Assembly (NCBI RefSeq): GCF_023656415.1
Contig: NZ_JAMOIL010000009.1
Location: forward strand, 1 to 64,000
Length of the DNA: 64,000 nt
Source of the DNA: Nocardioides bruguierae
GTDB lineage: Bacteria; Actinomycetota; Actinomycetes; Propionibacteriales; Nocardioidaceae
Direction of reading: 5' to 3'
The notes beneath the pieces were generated by a model. The model did not search any database, was not told the DNA's origin, and saw only the letters and a list, made by a program, of their open reading frames with translations. Position numbers and translations under genes: made by a program. Positions within the stretch are counted from its first letter, which is position 1, and every line of letters starts with the position of its first letter. Shown piece by piece: positions 32,417 through 41,698 of the stretch.

Positions 32417-33417
32417 GCCTCGAGGTGGTCGTGGCGGCCGCGCTCTTCGCGGGCGTCCTGTTCTACGCCGTGCTCGGCGGGGCCGACTTCGGCTCGGGGT
32501 TCTACGACCTCACCGCGGGCGGCTCCCGGTCGGGTGCGCGCATCCGCCGCCAGGTCGACCACTCGATCGGGCCGGTCTGGGAGGCCAACCACGTCTGGCT
32601 GATCTACGTGCTCGTCGTCTGGTGGACGGCGTTCCCCAGCGCCTACGAGCCGGTGATGCGGACGCTGATCGTGCCGCTGTTCCTGGCGGTCGGCGGCATC
32701 GTCCTGCGGGGCTCCGCGTTCGCGTTCCGCAAGTACGCCGAGTCGCTGGCCCTGGCCCGCTTCTTCGGCGTGGTCTTCGCGGTCTCCTCGGTCATCACGC
32801 CGTTCTTCCTGGGCGCGGTGGCCGGTGCGATCGCCTCGGGCCGGGTCCCCGCCGAGGGACGCGGCGACCTCTGGGCCTCCTGGCTGAACCCGACCTCGGT
32901 CATCGGCGGGCTGGTGGCGATCGGCACCTGCGCCTTCCTGGCCGGCGTCTTCCTCGTCGCCGACGCCACCCGCGGCCCGGACGCCGACCTCGCCGCCTCG
33001 CTGCGCCGCCGCGTCCTCGCGGTGGGCATCGGCACCGGTGCGATCGTGCTGGCCGGCCTCATCCCGCTGCACGACGACGCCCCGACCCTCTGGTACGGGC
33101 TCACGCACCGCGCGCTGCCGCTGGTGATCGCCTCGGCGGTGCTCGGCGCCGCGACCCTGGTGCTGCTGTGGGTGCGCCGCCCGGGGATCGCCCGCTTCAC
33201 CGCCGTGGGCGCCGTCGCGGCGGTCGTCTCGGGCTGGGGCATGGGCCAGTACCCGTGGTTCCTGGTGGACGAGATCACCATCACCGACGCCGCGGGGGCG
33301 ACCGCGACCCTCGAGGCGCTGCTCGTGGCCGTGGGCCTGGCGGCGGCCCTGGTGGGCCCCTCGCTCGGCTACCTGCTCCACACCGCCCAGAAGTGGTCCG
33401 CGGAGGACGCGCACTGA
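32413..33417 (+). CDS. cydB: Cytochrome bd oxidase subunit II
   Basis: 334 aa, multi-spanning. FYAVLGGADFGSGFYDLTAGG and HSIGPVWEANHVWLIYVLVVWWTAFPSAY are CydB hallmarks. The ATG overlaps the cydA stop (ATGA), so the subunits are made together. No cydDC exporter genes follow, unlike in Streptomyces and mycobacteria; they must lie elsewhere if required. Confidence 0.95.
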   Translation: MSLEVVVAAALFAGVLFYAVLGGADFGSGFYDLTAGGSRSGARIRRQVDHSIGPVWEANHVWLIYVLVVWWTAFPSAYEPVMRTLIVPLFLAVGGIVLRGSAFAFRKYAESLALARFFGVVFAVSSVITPFFLGAVAGAIASGRVPAEGRGDLWASWLNPTSVIGGLVAIGTCAFLAGVFLVADATRGPDADLAASLRRRVLAVGIGTGAIVLAGLIPLHDDAPTLWYGLTHRALPLVIASAVLGAATLVLLWVRRPGIARFTAVGAVAAVVSGWGMGQYPWFLVDEITITDAAGATATLEALLVAVGLAAALVGPSLGYLLHTAQKWSAEDAH

Positions 33418-33421
33418 CCTC

Positions 33422-34324
33422 TCAGGCCGAGGCGGGTGCGCTCTCCTCGGCCAGGGCGAGGCGCACCATCTCCACGTAGCTCATCGGCTCGAACGGCACG
33501 ACGTCACGGATGCTGGTGTCGGTGACCAGCACCTCGGTGCCCATCGACTCGATGAGGTTGCCCGCGGTGGTGGCGTCGACGCCGGTGACCAGGCGGATCC
33601 ACCACTCGCTCAGCATCGGCGTGCCGACCGGCACCTCGAGGATGGGCGGCTTGCGCCCGAGCAGCACCTTGCCGGCCTCCTGGAGCATGCCGGTGTAGGA
33701 GAGCTGGTCGGCGCCACCGATCTCGAAGACGCGGTCGAGGGCCTGGTCGTTGCCGGTGACGCCGACGACGTAGCGGACGACGTCGTCCACCGCGATGGGC
33801 TGCGTGCGGGTGGCCGCCCACCGGGGCACGACCATGGCGGGCAGGTGCTTGACCAGCTGCCGGGTCATCTCCCAGGAGACCCCGCCGGCGCCGACGACGA
33901 TCGCGGCGCGCAGCACCGTGACCGGCACGCCCGAGGAGCCGAGCAGGTGCTCGACCTCGCGGCGCGAGCGCAGGTGCGGGGAGAGGGACTCGCCGTCGGC
34001 GCCCAGGCCGCCGAGGTAGACGATCTGGTCGACGCCGGCGGCCGCCGCGGCCAGGCCGAAGTCACGGGCCGCCGCCGCGTCCTTCTTCTCGAAGTCGGTG
34101 TCGTCGAGGCTGTGGACCAGGTAGATCGCCACGTCCACGCCCTCCATCGGCTCGGCGAGCGAGCCGGCGTCGAAGACGTCACCGAAGACGGGGGTGCCCT
34201 CACCGGTGTAGGTGTCGGGGTGGCGGGTCATGGCCTTGACCGTGTGACCGGCCTCGGTCAGGCAGGGCACGAGCCGACCACCGACGAAGCCGCTGGCGCC
34301 GGTCACGAGCACGGTGAGACCCAT
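33422..34324 (-). CDS. NAD(P)-binding, atypical SDR-type protein
   Basis: 300 aa. Rossmann motif TGASGFVGG at residues 7-15 and a VDVAIYLVHSLDD segment, then VDQIVYLGGLGADGESLSPHLRSRREVEHLL place it with NmrA/YwnB-like atypical SDRs that often bind NADPH without an active-site Tyr-Lys pair. Substrate unknown. TACCGT lies 6 nt before the ATG on the minus strand (34336-34331), so transcription is probably leaderless. It ends 4 nt from cydB, convergently. Confidence 0.85.
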   Translation of the reverse strand: MGLTVLVTGASGFVGGRLVPCLTEAGHTVKAMTRHPDTYTGEGTPVFGDVFDAGSLAEPMEGVDVAIYLVHSLDDTDFEKKDAAAARDFGLAAAAAGVDQIVYLGGLGADGESLSPHLRSRREVEHLLGSSGVPVTVLRAAIVVGAGGVSWEMTRQLVKHLPAMVVPRWAATRTQPIAVDDVVRYVVGVTGNDQALDRVFEIGGADQLSYTGMLQEAGKVLLGRKPPILEVPVGTPMLSEWWIRLVTGVDATTAGNLIESMGTEVLVTDTSIRDVVPFEPMSYVEMVRLALAEESAPASA

Positions 34325-34330
34325 GGGTCG

Positions 34331-34336
34331 ACGGTA
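34331..34336 (-). promoter_or_regulatory. -10 box (TACCGT) of a leaderless gene
   Basis: Minus-strand TACCGT, 6 nt before ATG 34324; no Shine-Dalgarno. Confidence 0.55.
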
Positions 34337-34420
34337 GGCAGGTGGACGCCGGGGGCTGCTCACCCGCGCCGGGGGTAGGCTGTGGTTGAAGATTCAGCAA
34401 CTGACTCGTCAGGAGTTCTC

Positions 34421-35068
34421 GTGAGTGCCGCCCCCGTCACCACCCTGCCCGTGGCCGTCTCCACCGCCGAGGACGACGCCGCGCGCCCGCTCGTGGTGCT
34501 CCTGCACGGTCGCGGCGCCGACGAGCGCTCGATCATCGGCCTGGCCCGGCACCTGCCGGCCGGCGCGTCCTACGTGGCGCTGCGCGCGCCGCTGGGCGCC
34601 GAGCAGTCGGGGTACGCGTGGTTCGCCAACCACGGGATCGGACGCCCGGACGCCGACTCCCTCGCCGGCACGATGGCCTGGTTCGACGCGTGGCTGGGCT
34701 CGGTGGCCGACGCCGGGCGCCCTGTCGTGCTGGTCGGCTTCTCCGGCGGTGCGGCGTTCGCCGGCGGGCTGCTCCTGACCCGCCCCGAGCGCTGGGCCGG
34801 CGTGGCCGTCCTCGCGGGCACCCTGCCGTTCGAGCCCGCCGGCATGGACCTCACCACCGGCCGGCTCGCCGGGTCCCGCGTGCTCGTCGCCCAGGGCAGC
34901 GCGGACCACGTCATCCCCCGCGACCTGCTGGACCGCACCCGCACCTGGCTCGCCGAGGAGTCCGGCGCCGACGTCACCGTGCACACGGACGACGGCGGGC
35001 ACGGCCTGACCGCGCAGGGCGTGACTGCGCTCGCAGGGTGGCTGGAGGGCGTGCTCGCCCCCCGCTGA
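34421..35068 (+). CDS. Carboxylesterase/phospholipase-type alpha/beta hydrolase
   Basis: 215 aa. LVVLLHGRGADERS gives the oxyanion region, the nucleophile elbow is GFSGG (Ser about 106; family usually GFSQG), and Asp and His lie in GSADHVIP and DGGHGLT, so the triad is complete. This matches the short acyl-protein-thioesterase-like carboxylesterases. GTG 34421 has AGGAG 5 nt upstream and is preferred over GTG 34382. Confidence 0.87.
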   Translation: MSAAPVTTLPVAVSTAEDDAARPLVVLLHGRGADERSIIGLARHLPAGASYVALRAPLGAEQSGYAWFANHGIGRPDADSLAGTMAWFDAWLGSVADAGRPVVLVGFSGGAAFAGGLLLTRPERWAGVAVLAGTLPFEPAGMDLTTGRLAGSRVLVAQGSADHVIPRDLLDRTRTWLAEESGADVTVHTDDGGHGLTAQGVTALAGWLEGVLAPR

Positions 35069-35078
35069 TCGAGACCAC

Positions 35079-35684
35079 TCAGCCGCACTTGTCGACAGCG
35101 GCCACGGATGCGGTGACGTGCAGCTGCGCGTGGCCCGCGTACTCGTGGGCGTCCTCGAGGCTGTCGGTGGAGAGCGTGAGCTGCGCCCACCCGACGACGC
35201 GCTGGGCGTGGCTGGGCAGCTCGGGGAACCGGTTGTCGTCCGGCGCCCAGACCTCGATCCGCTCGGTCAGGTCGGCCCAGCGGGCACCGGGATCGGCCCA
35301 CGAGCCGCCGAGCAGGTCGACGCCGGCGCACTCCTCCAAGGGCAGGCCCAGGCCCTGCTCGCCCTGCTCGCCCGGCAGCAGCCCCTCGTCCACGGCCCCG
35401 GCGAGGCTGCCGTCACCGTCGGTGTCGCCGTAGAGGTGCACCCCCGGCCCCGTGACCAGGTTGGAGACCTCCTCGGCCGCGGCCCGTGCCTGCGCGAGGT
35501 CGTCGGCGGCGGCCCAGACCTCCAGCGCCGACTGGACGGCGCCCAGCCGGTCCCGGGCGGCAGCGACGTCCGCCGGGTCGCCCGGGTCGCCCTGCTCGGA
35601 GCAGGCCGTCGTCAGGAGCAGCGCGGTGGCCAGGAGCCCGGCACGCACGAGCCGGGGAGGGACGCGCACAGGACGGATGGACAC
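35079..35684 (-). CDS. Putative lipoprotein of unknown function
   Basis: 201 aa from GTG 35684. The signal (RLVRAGLLATALLLTTAC) ends in a lipobox-like TTAC, Cys at about 28. The mature protein is acidic and mostly helical at first (DVAAARDRLGAVQSALEVWAAADDLAQARAAAEEV), then has DTDGDGSLAG, which could bind calcium, and a C-terminal beta region with two Cys. I do not recognise the family. Start is uncertain, as no clear ribosome site is visible. Confidence 0.65.
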   Translation of the reverse strand: MSIRPVRVPPRLVRAGLLATALLLTTACSEQGDPGDPADVAAARDRLGAVQSALEVWAAADDLAQARAAAEEVSNLVTGPGVHLYGDTDGDGSLAGAVDEGLLPGEQGEQGLGLPLEECAGVDLLGGSWADPGARWADLTERIEVWAPDDNRFPELPSHAQRVVGWAQLTLSTDSLEDAHEYAGHAQLHVTASVAAVDKCG

Positions 35685-35709
35685 GGGGACGGGCGGCACG
35701 GCAACCGCT

Positions 35710-36033
35710 CTAGGAGCCCGCGGGCCCGTCGCCCGGCTCGCCCGCGCACCGGCACCGGGTCTCGGCCAGCAGGGTGCGGGTGCGCTCCTCGGCCGCGCGG
35801 ACGCCGACCAGGACGGCCGCGGCCGTGGTGCCCCCGACCAGGATCGGGAGGACGAGCAGCGTCCAGCCGGCGAACCCACCCCCACCGCCGAGCACCGACA
35901 GCATCCAGAGCGCCATGTCGGCGAAGGTCGCCCAGAACAGCACCCACGCCAGCAGGCGCAGGGACGCGACGGACAGCCCGGGCGGCACCGGAGGGGCGGC
36001 CGAGGCGCGCGAGGAGGCTCGCAGGTCCGTCAT
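35710..36033 (-). CDS. Small two-helix membrane protein (paralogue A)
   Basis: 107 aa with two membrane segments (about 20-45 and 52-75), followed by VRAAEERTRTLLAETRCRC. It resembles the gene just upstream over its whole length (LRLLAWVLFWATFADM against LRSLAWSLASATILDA; VRAAEERTR against VRASEERSQ), so the two arose by tandem duplication. It follows that gene by 4 nt in an operon headed by the MerR regulator. Function unknown. Confidence 0.7.
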   Translation of the reverse strand: MTDLRASSRASAAPPVPPGLSVASLRLLAWVLFWATFADMALWMLSVLGGGGGFAGWTLLVLPILVGGTTAAAVLVGVRAAEERTRTLLAETRCRCAGEPGDGPAGS

Positions 36034-36037
36034 GACG

Positions 36038-36409
36038 TCATTCCACCACGGGCGGCGACGGGAGGTCCCCGGTCGCGGCGGGCGAGCCCGTGGTCGCGTC
36101 GCGCCCGCGCACCAGGTCGCGCAGGTGCGTCGCGTACTCGAACTGGAGCGCCTGGGAGCGCTCCTCGGAGGCACGCACCGCCGTGAGCACGACGGCCATG
36201 GCGGTGCCGACGACCAGGAGCAGCAGGACGAACCCGGTGGCGGTAGCCCAGCCGTCGTTCCCGTCGCTGATCGCGGCGAGCAGGGCCACCGCGTCCAGGA
36301 TCGTGGCGCTGGCCAGCGACCAGGCCAGCGAGCGCAGGTGGCGGGCGGAGAGAGCGGGGGCGAGCAGCGCGGAGCGGTCGGGCAGGGCGTCCATGACGCC
36401 TGAGTCCAT
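36038..36409 (-). CDS. Small two-helix membrane protein (paralogue B)
   Basis: 123 aa; the ATG at 36409 overlaps the MerR stop codon (TGATG). Two membrane segments (about 28-48 and 55-77) precede a charged cytoplasmic tail (VRASEERSQALQFEYATHLRDLVRGRD). Paired with its paralogue downstream. Coupling to a MerR regulator hints at membrane sensing or hetero-oligomer formation, but no known family was recognised. ATG 36394 is an alternative start. Confidence 0.7.
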   Translation of the reverse strand: MDSGVMDALPDRSALLAPALSARHLRSLAWSLASATILDAVALLAAISDGNDGWATATGFVLLLLVVGTAMAVVLTAVRASEERSQALQFEYATHLRDLVRGRDATTGSPAATGDLPSPPVVE

Positions 36410-37152
36410 CACACGCCGCCGTCGGGCGCACCGGTGCGGCGGGCGACCTCCTCGCGGCGGGTGGCGTCCATCGCGGCCTCGTAGGCGGCGACGAGGCCGT
36501 CCACGGTCACGGGCTTCATCGCCGTGACCAGGGCCTGGAGCCGCTCCGAGCCTGCGTCGGTGTCGCGGTAGGCGGGCCAGACTTGTTCGCGGAAGACGGC
36601 GTCCAGCTCGGCGGCCAGCGCCTCGCCCGCGCGCCGGCACGCGTCGCCGGCCGCCCGCGCGGCGGCCAGGGGGAAGTCGAGCGCGAGGAGGTCGAGGGCG
36701 GTGGTGAGGCGCCCCGCGGCGAGCCGGTAGCCGCCGGTCGGGTCGACGCGGACGACACCGAGGGCGTCGAGGAGCGCCAGCGCCGCCTCGTCCAGGGTGC
36801 GGCCGGCGCGCTGCTCAAGCGCCGCGAGGTCGGCGACGTGCTCGTCGTCGGGGTGCCACGGGGTGAGCATCGTGCGCCGCACGGCGAGCTGGTCGGCACC
36901 GGCGTCCTCGGGCAGCGTCGCCAGGTACCGCTCGATCGCGGCCAGGGTGAAGCCGTGGCCCTGGAGCTCGCGGACCAGCTCGAGCCGCGCGACGTGCACG
37001 GGCGTGTAGTAGCCGGACCGGCCGCGGCGCACGGGCGGCGGCAGCAGCCCGCGGGAGGTGTAGAAGCGGACGTTGCGCACGCTCACCCCGGTGCGCTCGG
37101 TGAGGTCGGCGAGGCCGATGAGCCCCTCCTCGTCCACAGCCTGCTCGCCCAT
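36409..37152 (-). CDS. MerR-family regulator
   Basis: 247 aa. The N-terminal MerR winged helix (IGLADLTERTGVSVRNVRFYTSRGLLPPPVRRGRSGYYTPVHVARLELVRELQGHGFTLAAIERYL) is followed by a 150-residue helical effector domain without metal-binding Cys pairs, so the ligand is organic. It diverges from the fadA-fadB operon; a 19-bp-spaced promoter with a palindrome lies between. It probably controls fatty-acid breakdown. A GGAGGAGGGG site precedes the ATG. Confidence 0.87.
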   Translation of the reverse strand: MGEQAVDEEGLIGLADLTERTGVSVRNVRFYTSRGLLPPPVRRGRSGYYTPVHVARLELVRELQGHGFTLAAIERYLATLPEDAGADQLAVRRTMLTPWHPDDEHVADLAALEQRAGRTLDEAALALLDALGVVRVDPTGGYRLAAGRLTTALDLLALDFPLAAARAAGDACRRAGEALAAELDAVFREQVWPAYRDTDAGSERLQALVTAMKPVTVDGLVAAYEAAMDATRREEVARRTGAPDGGV

Positions 37153-37182
37153 GCCCCTCCTCCCCAGGTCGTGCCCTCGCTC

Positions 37183-37213
37183 TTGACCACCGTGACAGTA
37201 CCGGTGTCATGAT
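37183..37213 (+). promoter_or_regulatory. MerR-type promoter with 19-bp spacer
   Basis: -35 TTGACC (37183-37188) and -10 CATGAT (37208-37213) are 19 bp apart, the over-long spacing MerR activators correct by DNA untwisting. TGACA-N7-TGTCA (37193-37209) lies in the spacer. TACTGT on the opposite strand could be the MerR gene's own -10. Confidence 0.55.
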
Positions 37214-37272
37214 CGTGAGTGGCGCCCGTCACGCGCGCTGCTCCCCATCCGGCCCCTGCAGAGAGGCAGCCC

Positions 37273-38490
37273 ATGCCCGAGGCGTTCATCTACGACCACC
37301 TGCGCACCCCACGCGGTCGCGGCAAGGCGAGCGGCAGCCTGGCCGAGGTCACGCCGGTCTCCCTGGCCACCGGCCTGCTCGCGAGCCTGCGCGAGCGCAA
37401 CCCTGGGCTGGACGCCGGCATCGAGGCCGTGGACGACGTCGTGCTCGGTGTCGTCACGCCGATCGGGGAGCAGGGCGGCGACCTGGCCAAGACGGCCGCG
37501 CTGGCCGCCGGCTACCCCGAGACCACGGCGGGCGTGCAGCTCAACCGGTTCTGCGCGTCGGGGCTGGAGGCGGTCAACCAGGCCGCCGCGCGGGTGCGCT
37601 CGGGCTGGGAGGACGTGATCGTGGCGGGCGGGGTGGAGCACATGTCCTCCACGCCGATCGGCGCGGACGGCGGCCCCTGGGCGGCCGACCCGCAGACCGC
37701 GCTGGCCACCGGCTTCGTGCCACAGGGCATCGGCGCCGACCTCATCGCGACGCTCGGCGGCTGGACCCGCGCCGACGTCGACGCGTTCGCCGCGGAGTCC
37801 CACGCCCGCGCGGCCAAGGCCTGGGCGGACGGCCGCTTCGCCTCGTCCGTGGTGCCGGTGACCGACCGCAACGGGCTGACGATCCTCGACACCGACGAGA
37901 CGATCCGGCCCGGCACCTCGCCCGAGAGCCTGGCGGGGCTCAAGCCCTCCTTCGCCGCGCTCGGGCGCGACTTCGGCTTCGACTCCGTGGCCCTGGAGAA
38001 GTACCACCGGGTCGAGCGCATCGACCACGTGCACCACGCGGGCAACTCCTCCGGCATCGTGGACGGGGCGGCGCTGGTGCTCCTCGGCTCCGAGGGTGCC
38101 GGCGAGCGGCTGGGGCTGCGGCCCCGGGCCCGCGTCGTGTCGGCGGCCGTGTCGGGGGCGGACCCGACGATCATGCTCACCGGCCCCGCCCCGGCCGCGC
38201 GCAAGGCGCTGGCCAAGGCCGGTCTCGAGGTCGGCGACATCGACCTGTTCGAGATCAACGAGGCGTTCGCGGCGGTCGCCCTGCGGTTCATGCGCGACCT
38301 CGGCATCAGCCCCGAGGTCACCAACGTCAACGGTGGGGCCATCGCGATGGGCCACCCGCTGGGGGCGACCGGGGCAATGATCCTCGGCACCCTCGTGGAC
38401 GAGCTGGAGCGGCGCGACCTGCGCCGCGGGCTGGCCACGCTGTGCGTGGGCGGCGGCATGGGCATCGCGACGATCGTGGAGAGGGTGTGA
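37273..38490 (+). CDS. fadA: Acetyl-CoA C-acyltransferase (thiolase)
   Basis: 405 aa. The active-site Cys is in [17 protein letters not shown], with [10 protein letters not shown] after it; the C-terminal catalytic blocks [18 protein letters not shown] (His) and [12 protein letters not shown] (Cys) are intact. It performs the last step of beta-oxidation, cleaving 3-ketoacyl-CoA. It is 5 nt upstream of the fadB-like gene, forming the usual operon for a trifunctional-type complex. ATG 37273 has an AGAGAGG site. Confidence 0.93.
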   Translation: MPEAFIYDHLRTPRGRGKASGSLAEVTPVSLATGLLASLRERNPGLDAGIEAVDDVVLGVVTPIGEQGGDLAKTAALAAGYPETTAGVQLNRFCASGLEAVNQAAARVRSGWEDVIVAGGVEHMSSTPIGADGGPWAADPQTALATGFVPQGIGADLIATLGGWTRADVDAFAAESHARAAKAWADGRFASSVVPVTDRNGLTILDTDETIRPGTSPESLAGLKPSFAALGRDFGFDSVALEKYHRVERIDHVHHAGNSSGIVDGAALVLLGSEGAGERLGLRPRARVVSAAVSGADPTIMLTGPAPAARKALAKAGLEVGDIDLFEINEAFAAVALRFMRDLGISPEVTNVNGGAIAMGHPLGATGAMILGTLVDELERRDLRRGLATLCVGGGMGIATIVERV

Positions 38491-38495
38491 GCCGG

Positions 38496-40706
38496 ATGAG
38501 CGGCACGACCGTGGACACCTCGGTGACCTACGAGCTCGGGAGCGACGGCGTCGCCACGCTCCTCCTGGACGACCCGCAGGCGCGGGTGAACACCATGAAC
38601 GACCGGTTCGGCCCCGCGTTCGCGGCAGCCGTGGAGGCCCTGCTCGCCGACCTGGAGCAGCGGCCCGACGACGTGCGCGGCGTCGTGCTGGCCAGCGGCA
38701 AGTCGACCTTCTTCGCCGGCGGCGACCTGCTCTCGATGCAGCGCACCGGCCCCGACGAGGCCGCCGCGACGTTCCTCATGGTCGAGGGCCTCAAGGCCAC
38801 CATGCGACGGCTGGAGACCTGCGGGCGTCCCGTGGTCGCCGCGATCAACGGCGCCGCGCTGGGCGGTGGCCTCGAGCTCGCGCTGGCCTGCCACCACCGG
38901 GTCGTCGCCGACGACCCGCGGATCAGGCTCGGCCTGCCCGAGGCGACGCTCGGGCTCCTGCCCGGTGGCGGCGGCGTCACCCGCGTCACCCGGATGCTCG
39001 GCCTCCAGAGCGCCCTCATGGACGTGCTGCTGCGCGGCCCGCAGATGAGCCCCGAGAAGGCGCTCGGCCAGGGCCTCGTCGACGAGGTGGTGCCCGCCGA
39101 GGGCCTGCTCGAGCACGCGCGGGCGTGGGTGCTCGCGCACCCCGAGGCGCACGTGCAGCCGTGGGACGCGCCGGGCTACCGGATGCCCGGCGGGGCCCCG
39201 TCCTCGCGACAGATGGCCCAGGCCCTGCCCGCCTTCCCGGCCCTGCTGCGCCAGCAGACGAAGGGGCACGTGCCGCCGGCGCAGGCCGCGATCCTCTCGG
39301 CCGCCGTCGAGGGGGCCGGTCGCGACTTCGCCGCCGCCTCGCGCATCGAGTCGCGCTACTTCACCTCGCTGGTGACCTCGCAGACCTCGACGAACATGAT
39401 CCAGGCGTTCTTCGTGGACATGCAGGCCGTCAACGGCCCGGCCCACCGGCCCGCCGGCGTCGAGCCGTTCCGACCGACCCGCGTGGCGGTGCTCGGCGCC
39501 GGGATGATGGGCGCCGGCATCGCCTACTCCTGCGCCCGTGCGGGCCTGGACGTGGTGCTCAAGGACGTCTCCCTCGAGGCCGCCAAGCGCGGCCGTGGCT
39601 ACACCGAGACGCTGAACGCCCGCGCGGTGGAGAAGGGGCGGACGACGCCCGAGAAGGCCGCGGCCGTGCTGGCCCGGATCACCCCCACCGCCGACGCGGC
39701 CGACCTCGCGGGCTGCGACCTGGTGATCGAGGCGGTCTTCGAGGACCCGGCGCTCAAGGCGACCGTCTTCGCCGAGGTGCTGCCGCACCTCGCGCCCGAC
39801 GCGCTGCTGTGCTCGAACACCTCGACGCTGCCGATCACCGACCTGGCCGCGGCGGTCGCGGACGCGACGGGCCTCGACCTGGCGGACCGCTTCCTCGGGC
39901 TGCACTTCTTCAGCCCCGTGGACAAGATGCCGCTGGTCGAGATCATCCGCGGCCGCGCCACCGGAGACAGCGCGCTGGCGCACGCCCACGACGTCGTCCG
40001 GGCCATCGCGAAGACGCCGATCATCGTCCACGACTCCCGCGGCTTCTACACCTCGCGCGTCATCGGCGTGCGGATCAACGAGGGCCTGGCGATGCTCGCT
40101 GAAGGGGTGCACCCGGTCTCGCTCGAGCGGGCCGCCACGCAGGCCGGCTACCCGGTCGGTCCGCTCCAGCTCAGCGACGAGCTGAACATGGAGCTGATGG
40201 CGCGCATCGCCGACGCCACCGAGGCCGCCGACCCCGAGGCCGCCCACCCCGGCACGGCCGTCGTCCGCCGGATGATCGAGCTGGGTCGTCCCTCGCGGCT
40301 GAAGGGCGCGGGCTTCTACGACTACGAGGGTGGACGACGGCAGGGCCTGTGGGCCGGCCTGGCCACCGCGTTCCCGTCGACGCCGGAGGGGGACGCCGTG
40401 CCGCTGCGCGACGTCGCCGACCGGATGCTCGTGGCCGAGGCGCTCGAGACCGCCCGCTGCTTCGAGGAGGGCGTGCTGGAGTCGTCCGCGGCCGCCAACA
40501 TCGGGTCGATCCTCGGCATCGGCTTCCCGCCCACCACGGGCGGCGCCGCCCAGCTGATGCATGGCTACGAGTCGCCCACCGGCGAGGTCGGCCTGGCGGC
40601 GTTCGTGGCCCGGGCGGACGAGCTGGCCGCGGCCTACGGGCCGAGGTTCACCGTGCCGGCGTCGCTGCGGACGCTGGCGGAGAAGGGGGAGCGGCTGCCC
40701 GCCTGA
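38496..40706 (+). CDS. fadB: Multifunctional enoyl-CoA hydratase / 3-hydroxyacyl-CoA dehydrogenase
   Basis: 736 aa. The N-terminal third is a crotonase domain (oxyanion hole ASGKSTFFAGGDL and NGAALGGGLELALACHH; LGLPEATLGLLPGGGG). A 3-hydroxyacyl-CoA dehydrogenase follows with NAD site VAVLGAGMMGAGIAY (about 330), EAVFEDPALK, SNTSTLPIT and GLHFFSPVDKMPLVEII, where the catalytic His lies. The C-terminal dehydrogenase repeats complete the FadB/FadJ fold. It hydrates and oxidises acyl-CoA for the thiolase encoded upstream. Confidence 0.95.
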   Translation: MSGTTVDTSVTYELGSDGVATLLLDDPQARVNTMNDRFGPAFAAAVEALLADLEQRPDDVRGVVLASGKSTFFAGGDLLSMQRTGPDEAAATFLMVEGLKATMRRLETCGRPVVAAINGAALGGGLELALACHHRVVADDPRIRLGLPEATLGLLPGGGGVTRVTRMLGLQSALMDVLLRGPQMSPEKALGQGLVDEVVPAEGLLEHARAWVLAHPEAHVQPWDAPGYRMPGGAPSSRQMAQALPAFPALLRQQTKGHVPPAQAAILSAAVEGAGRDFAAASRIESRYFTSLVTSQTSTNMIQAFFVDMQAVNGPAHRPAGVEPFRPTRVAVLGAGMMGAGIAYSCARAGLDVVLKDVSLEAAKRGRGYTETLNARAVEKGRTTPEKAAAVLARITPTADAADLAGCDLVIEAVFEDPALKATVFAEVLPHLAPDALLCSNTSTLPITDLAAAVADATGLDLADRFLGLHFFSPVDKMPLVEIIRGRATGDSALAHAHDVVRAIAKTPIIVHDSRGFYTSRVIGVRINEGLAMLAEGVHPVSLERAATQAGYPVGPLQLSDELNMELMARIADATEAADPEAAHPGTAVVRRMIELGRPSRLKGAGFYDYEGGRRQGLWAGLATAFPSTPEGDAVPLRDVADRMLVAEALETARCFEEGVLESSAAANIGSILGIGFPPTTGGAAQLMHGYESPTGEVGLAAFVARADELAAAYGPRFTVPASLRTLAEKGERLPA

Positions 40707-40721
40707 GCCCGGCTCCGGGCC

Positions 40722-41477
40722 TCAGCCCAGGCGTCTGGCCAGGGCCGGCGGGGCGATCGCGAGGACGCGGCCGAGGACCTCCCACGGCCAGCGCGGCACG
40801 AAGGCGCGCCCGACCTCCTTCTCGATTGCCTCGACCATGGCGGCGACCCCGGTCTCGGTGTCGACCATGAGCGGGGTGCGGCCGGACTTGGCGCCGGTCA
40901 TCTCGGAGGCGATGTAGCCGGGGTGCAGCACGGTGACCCGCACGCGGCCCTTCAGCTCGCCGGCGTCCACCTCGGCGCGCACGCCCTCGGCGAGCCGGGC
41001 GACCGCGGCCTTCGAGGCCGCGTAGGCGGTCATGTGCGTGGGCATGGCCCGCACGCTCATCACCGAGGAGACCACGACGAGGTGGCCGTGGCCCTGCTCG
41101 CGGAAGACGGCCATGGCCGCCTCCATCGTGGCCAGGGCGCCGAGGACGTTGGTGGTGAGCGTCTCGATGTTGGCGTCGGGGCGCCCGGAGCCGATCGGAC
41201 GGCCCTTGCCGGCGCCGGCGTTGACCACGACGCGCTCCAGCCCGCCGAGCTCGGCGCGCAGCTGCTGCACCACGCGGGGCACGGCCCCCAGGTCGCTGAC
41301 GTCGAGGGGCGCCGAGCACACCCGGACCCCGGGGCTGACCGCACCGATCTCGGCCGTGAGGTCGTCGAGCCGGTCGGTCCGCCGCGCCGTGAGCGCGAGG
41401 TCGTGGCCGGCCGCCGCGAGCTGTCGCGCCATCTCGGCACCCAGGCCGGACGATGCACCCGTGATCAGGGTCCTCAT
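40722..41477 (-). CDS. Short-chain dehydrogenase/reductase
   Basis: 251 aa classical SDR: NAD(P) motif TGASSGLGAEMA, NAG region VVVNAGAGKG, catalytic Ser in VVVSSVMS and YxxxK in YAASK, then HPGYIASEMT. Substrate unknown. CATACT lies 7 nt before the ATG on the minus strand (41490-41485), fitting leaderless transcription and ruling out the longer upstream frame. Confidence 0.9.
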   Translation of the reverse strand: MRTLITGASSGLGAEMARQLAAAGHDLALTARRTDRLDDLTAEIGAVSPGVRVCSAPLDVSDLGAVPRVVQQLRAELGGLERVVVNAGAGKGRPIGSGRPDANIETLTTNVLGALATMEAAMAVFREQGHGHLVVVSSVMSVRAMPTHMTAYAASKAAVARLAEGVRAEVDAGELKGRVRVTVLHPGYIASEMTGAKSGRTPLMVDTETGVAAMVEAIEKEVGRAFVPRWPWEVLGRVLAIAPPALARRLG

Positions 41478-41577
41478 CCGGCGAAGTATGCCCAACGGGC
41501 CGTGGCTTGTCGCGGGTCCGCGGCGATTCGCAAGAATTTCAGGGCCACCAGTGTTTCGGCACCGCAACATTTCGTAC

Positions 41578-41601
41578 CTGAGAGTTCTCAGAGTCTTGAC
41601 T
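41578..41601 (+). promoter_or_regulatory. Palindrome and -35 upstream of the subtilase
   Basis: CTGAGA-GT-TCTCAG (41578-41591) is a near-perfect palindrome 4 nt before TTGACT (41596-41601), a good -35. The -10 is not clear. The region 41478-41698 is less GC-rich than its surroundings and otherwise empty. Confidence 0.45.
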
Positions 41602-41698
41602 TAATGCTCCCGCGGGAGTGAGGTGCAGACCACCTCCGTGTCATCTGCTGGCATCGGGCGCCGGCACGCGGGGGATCTCGGGTTAAGAGGGAGAACCT

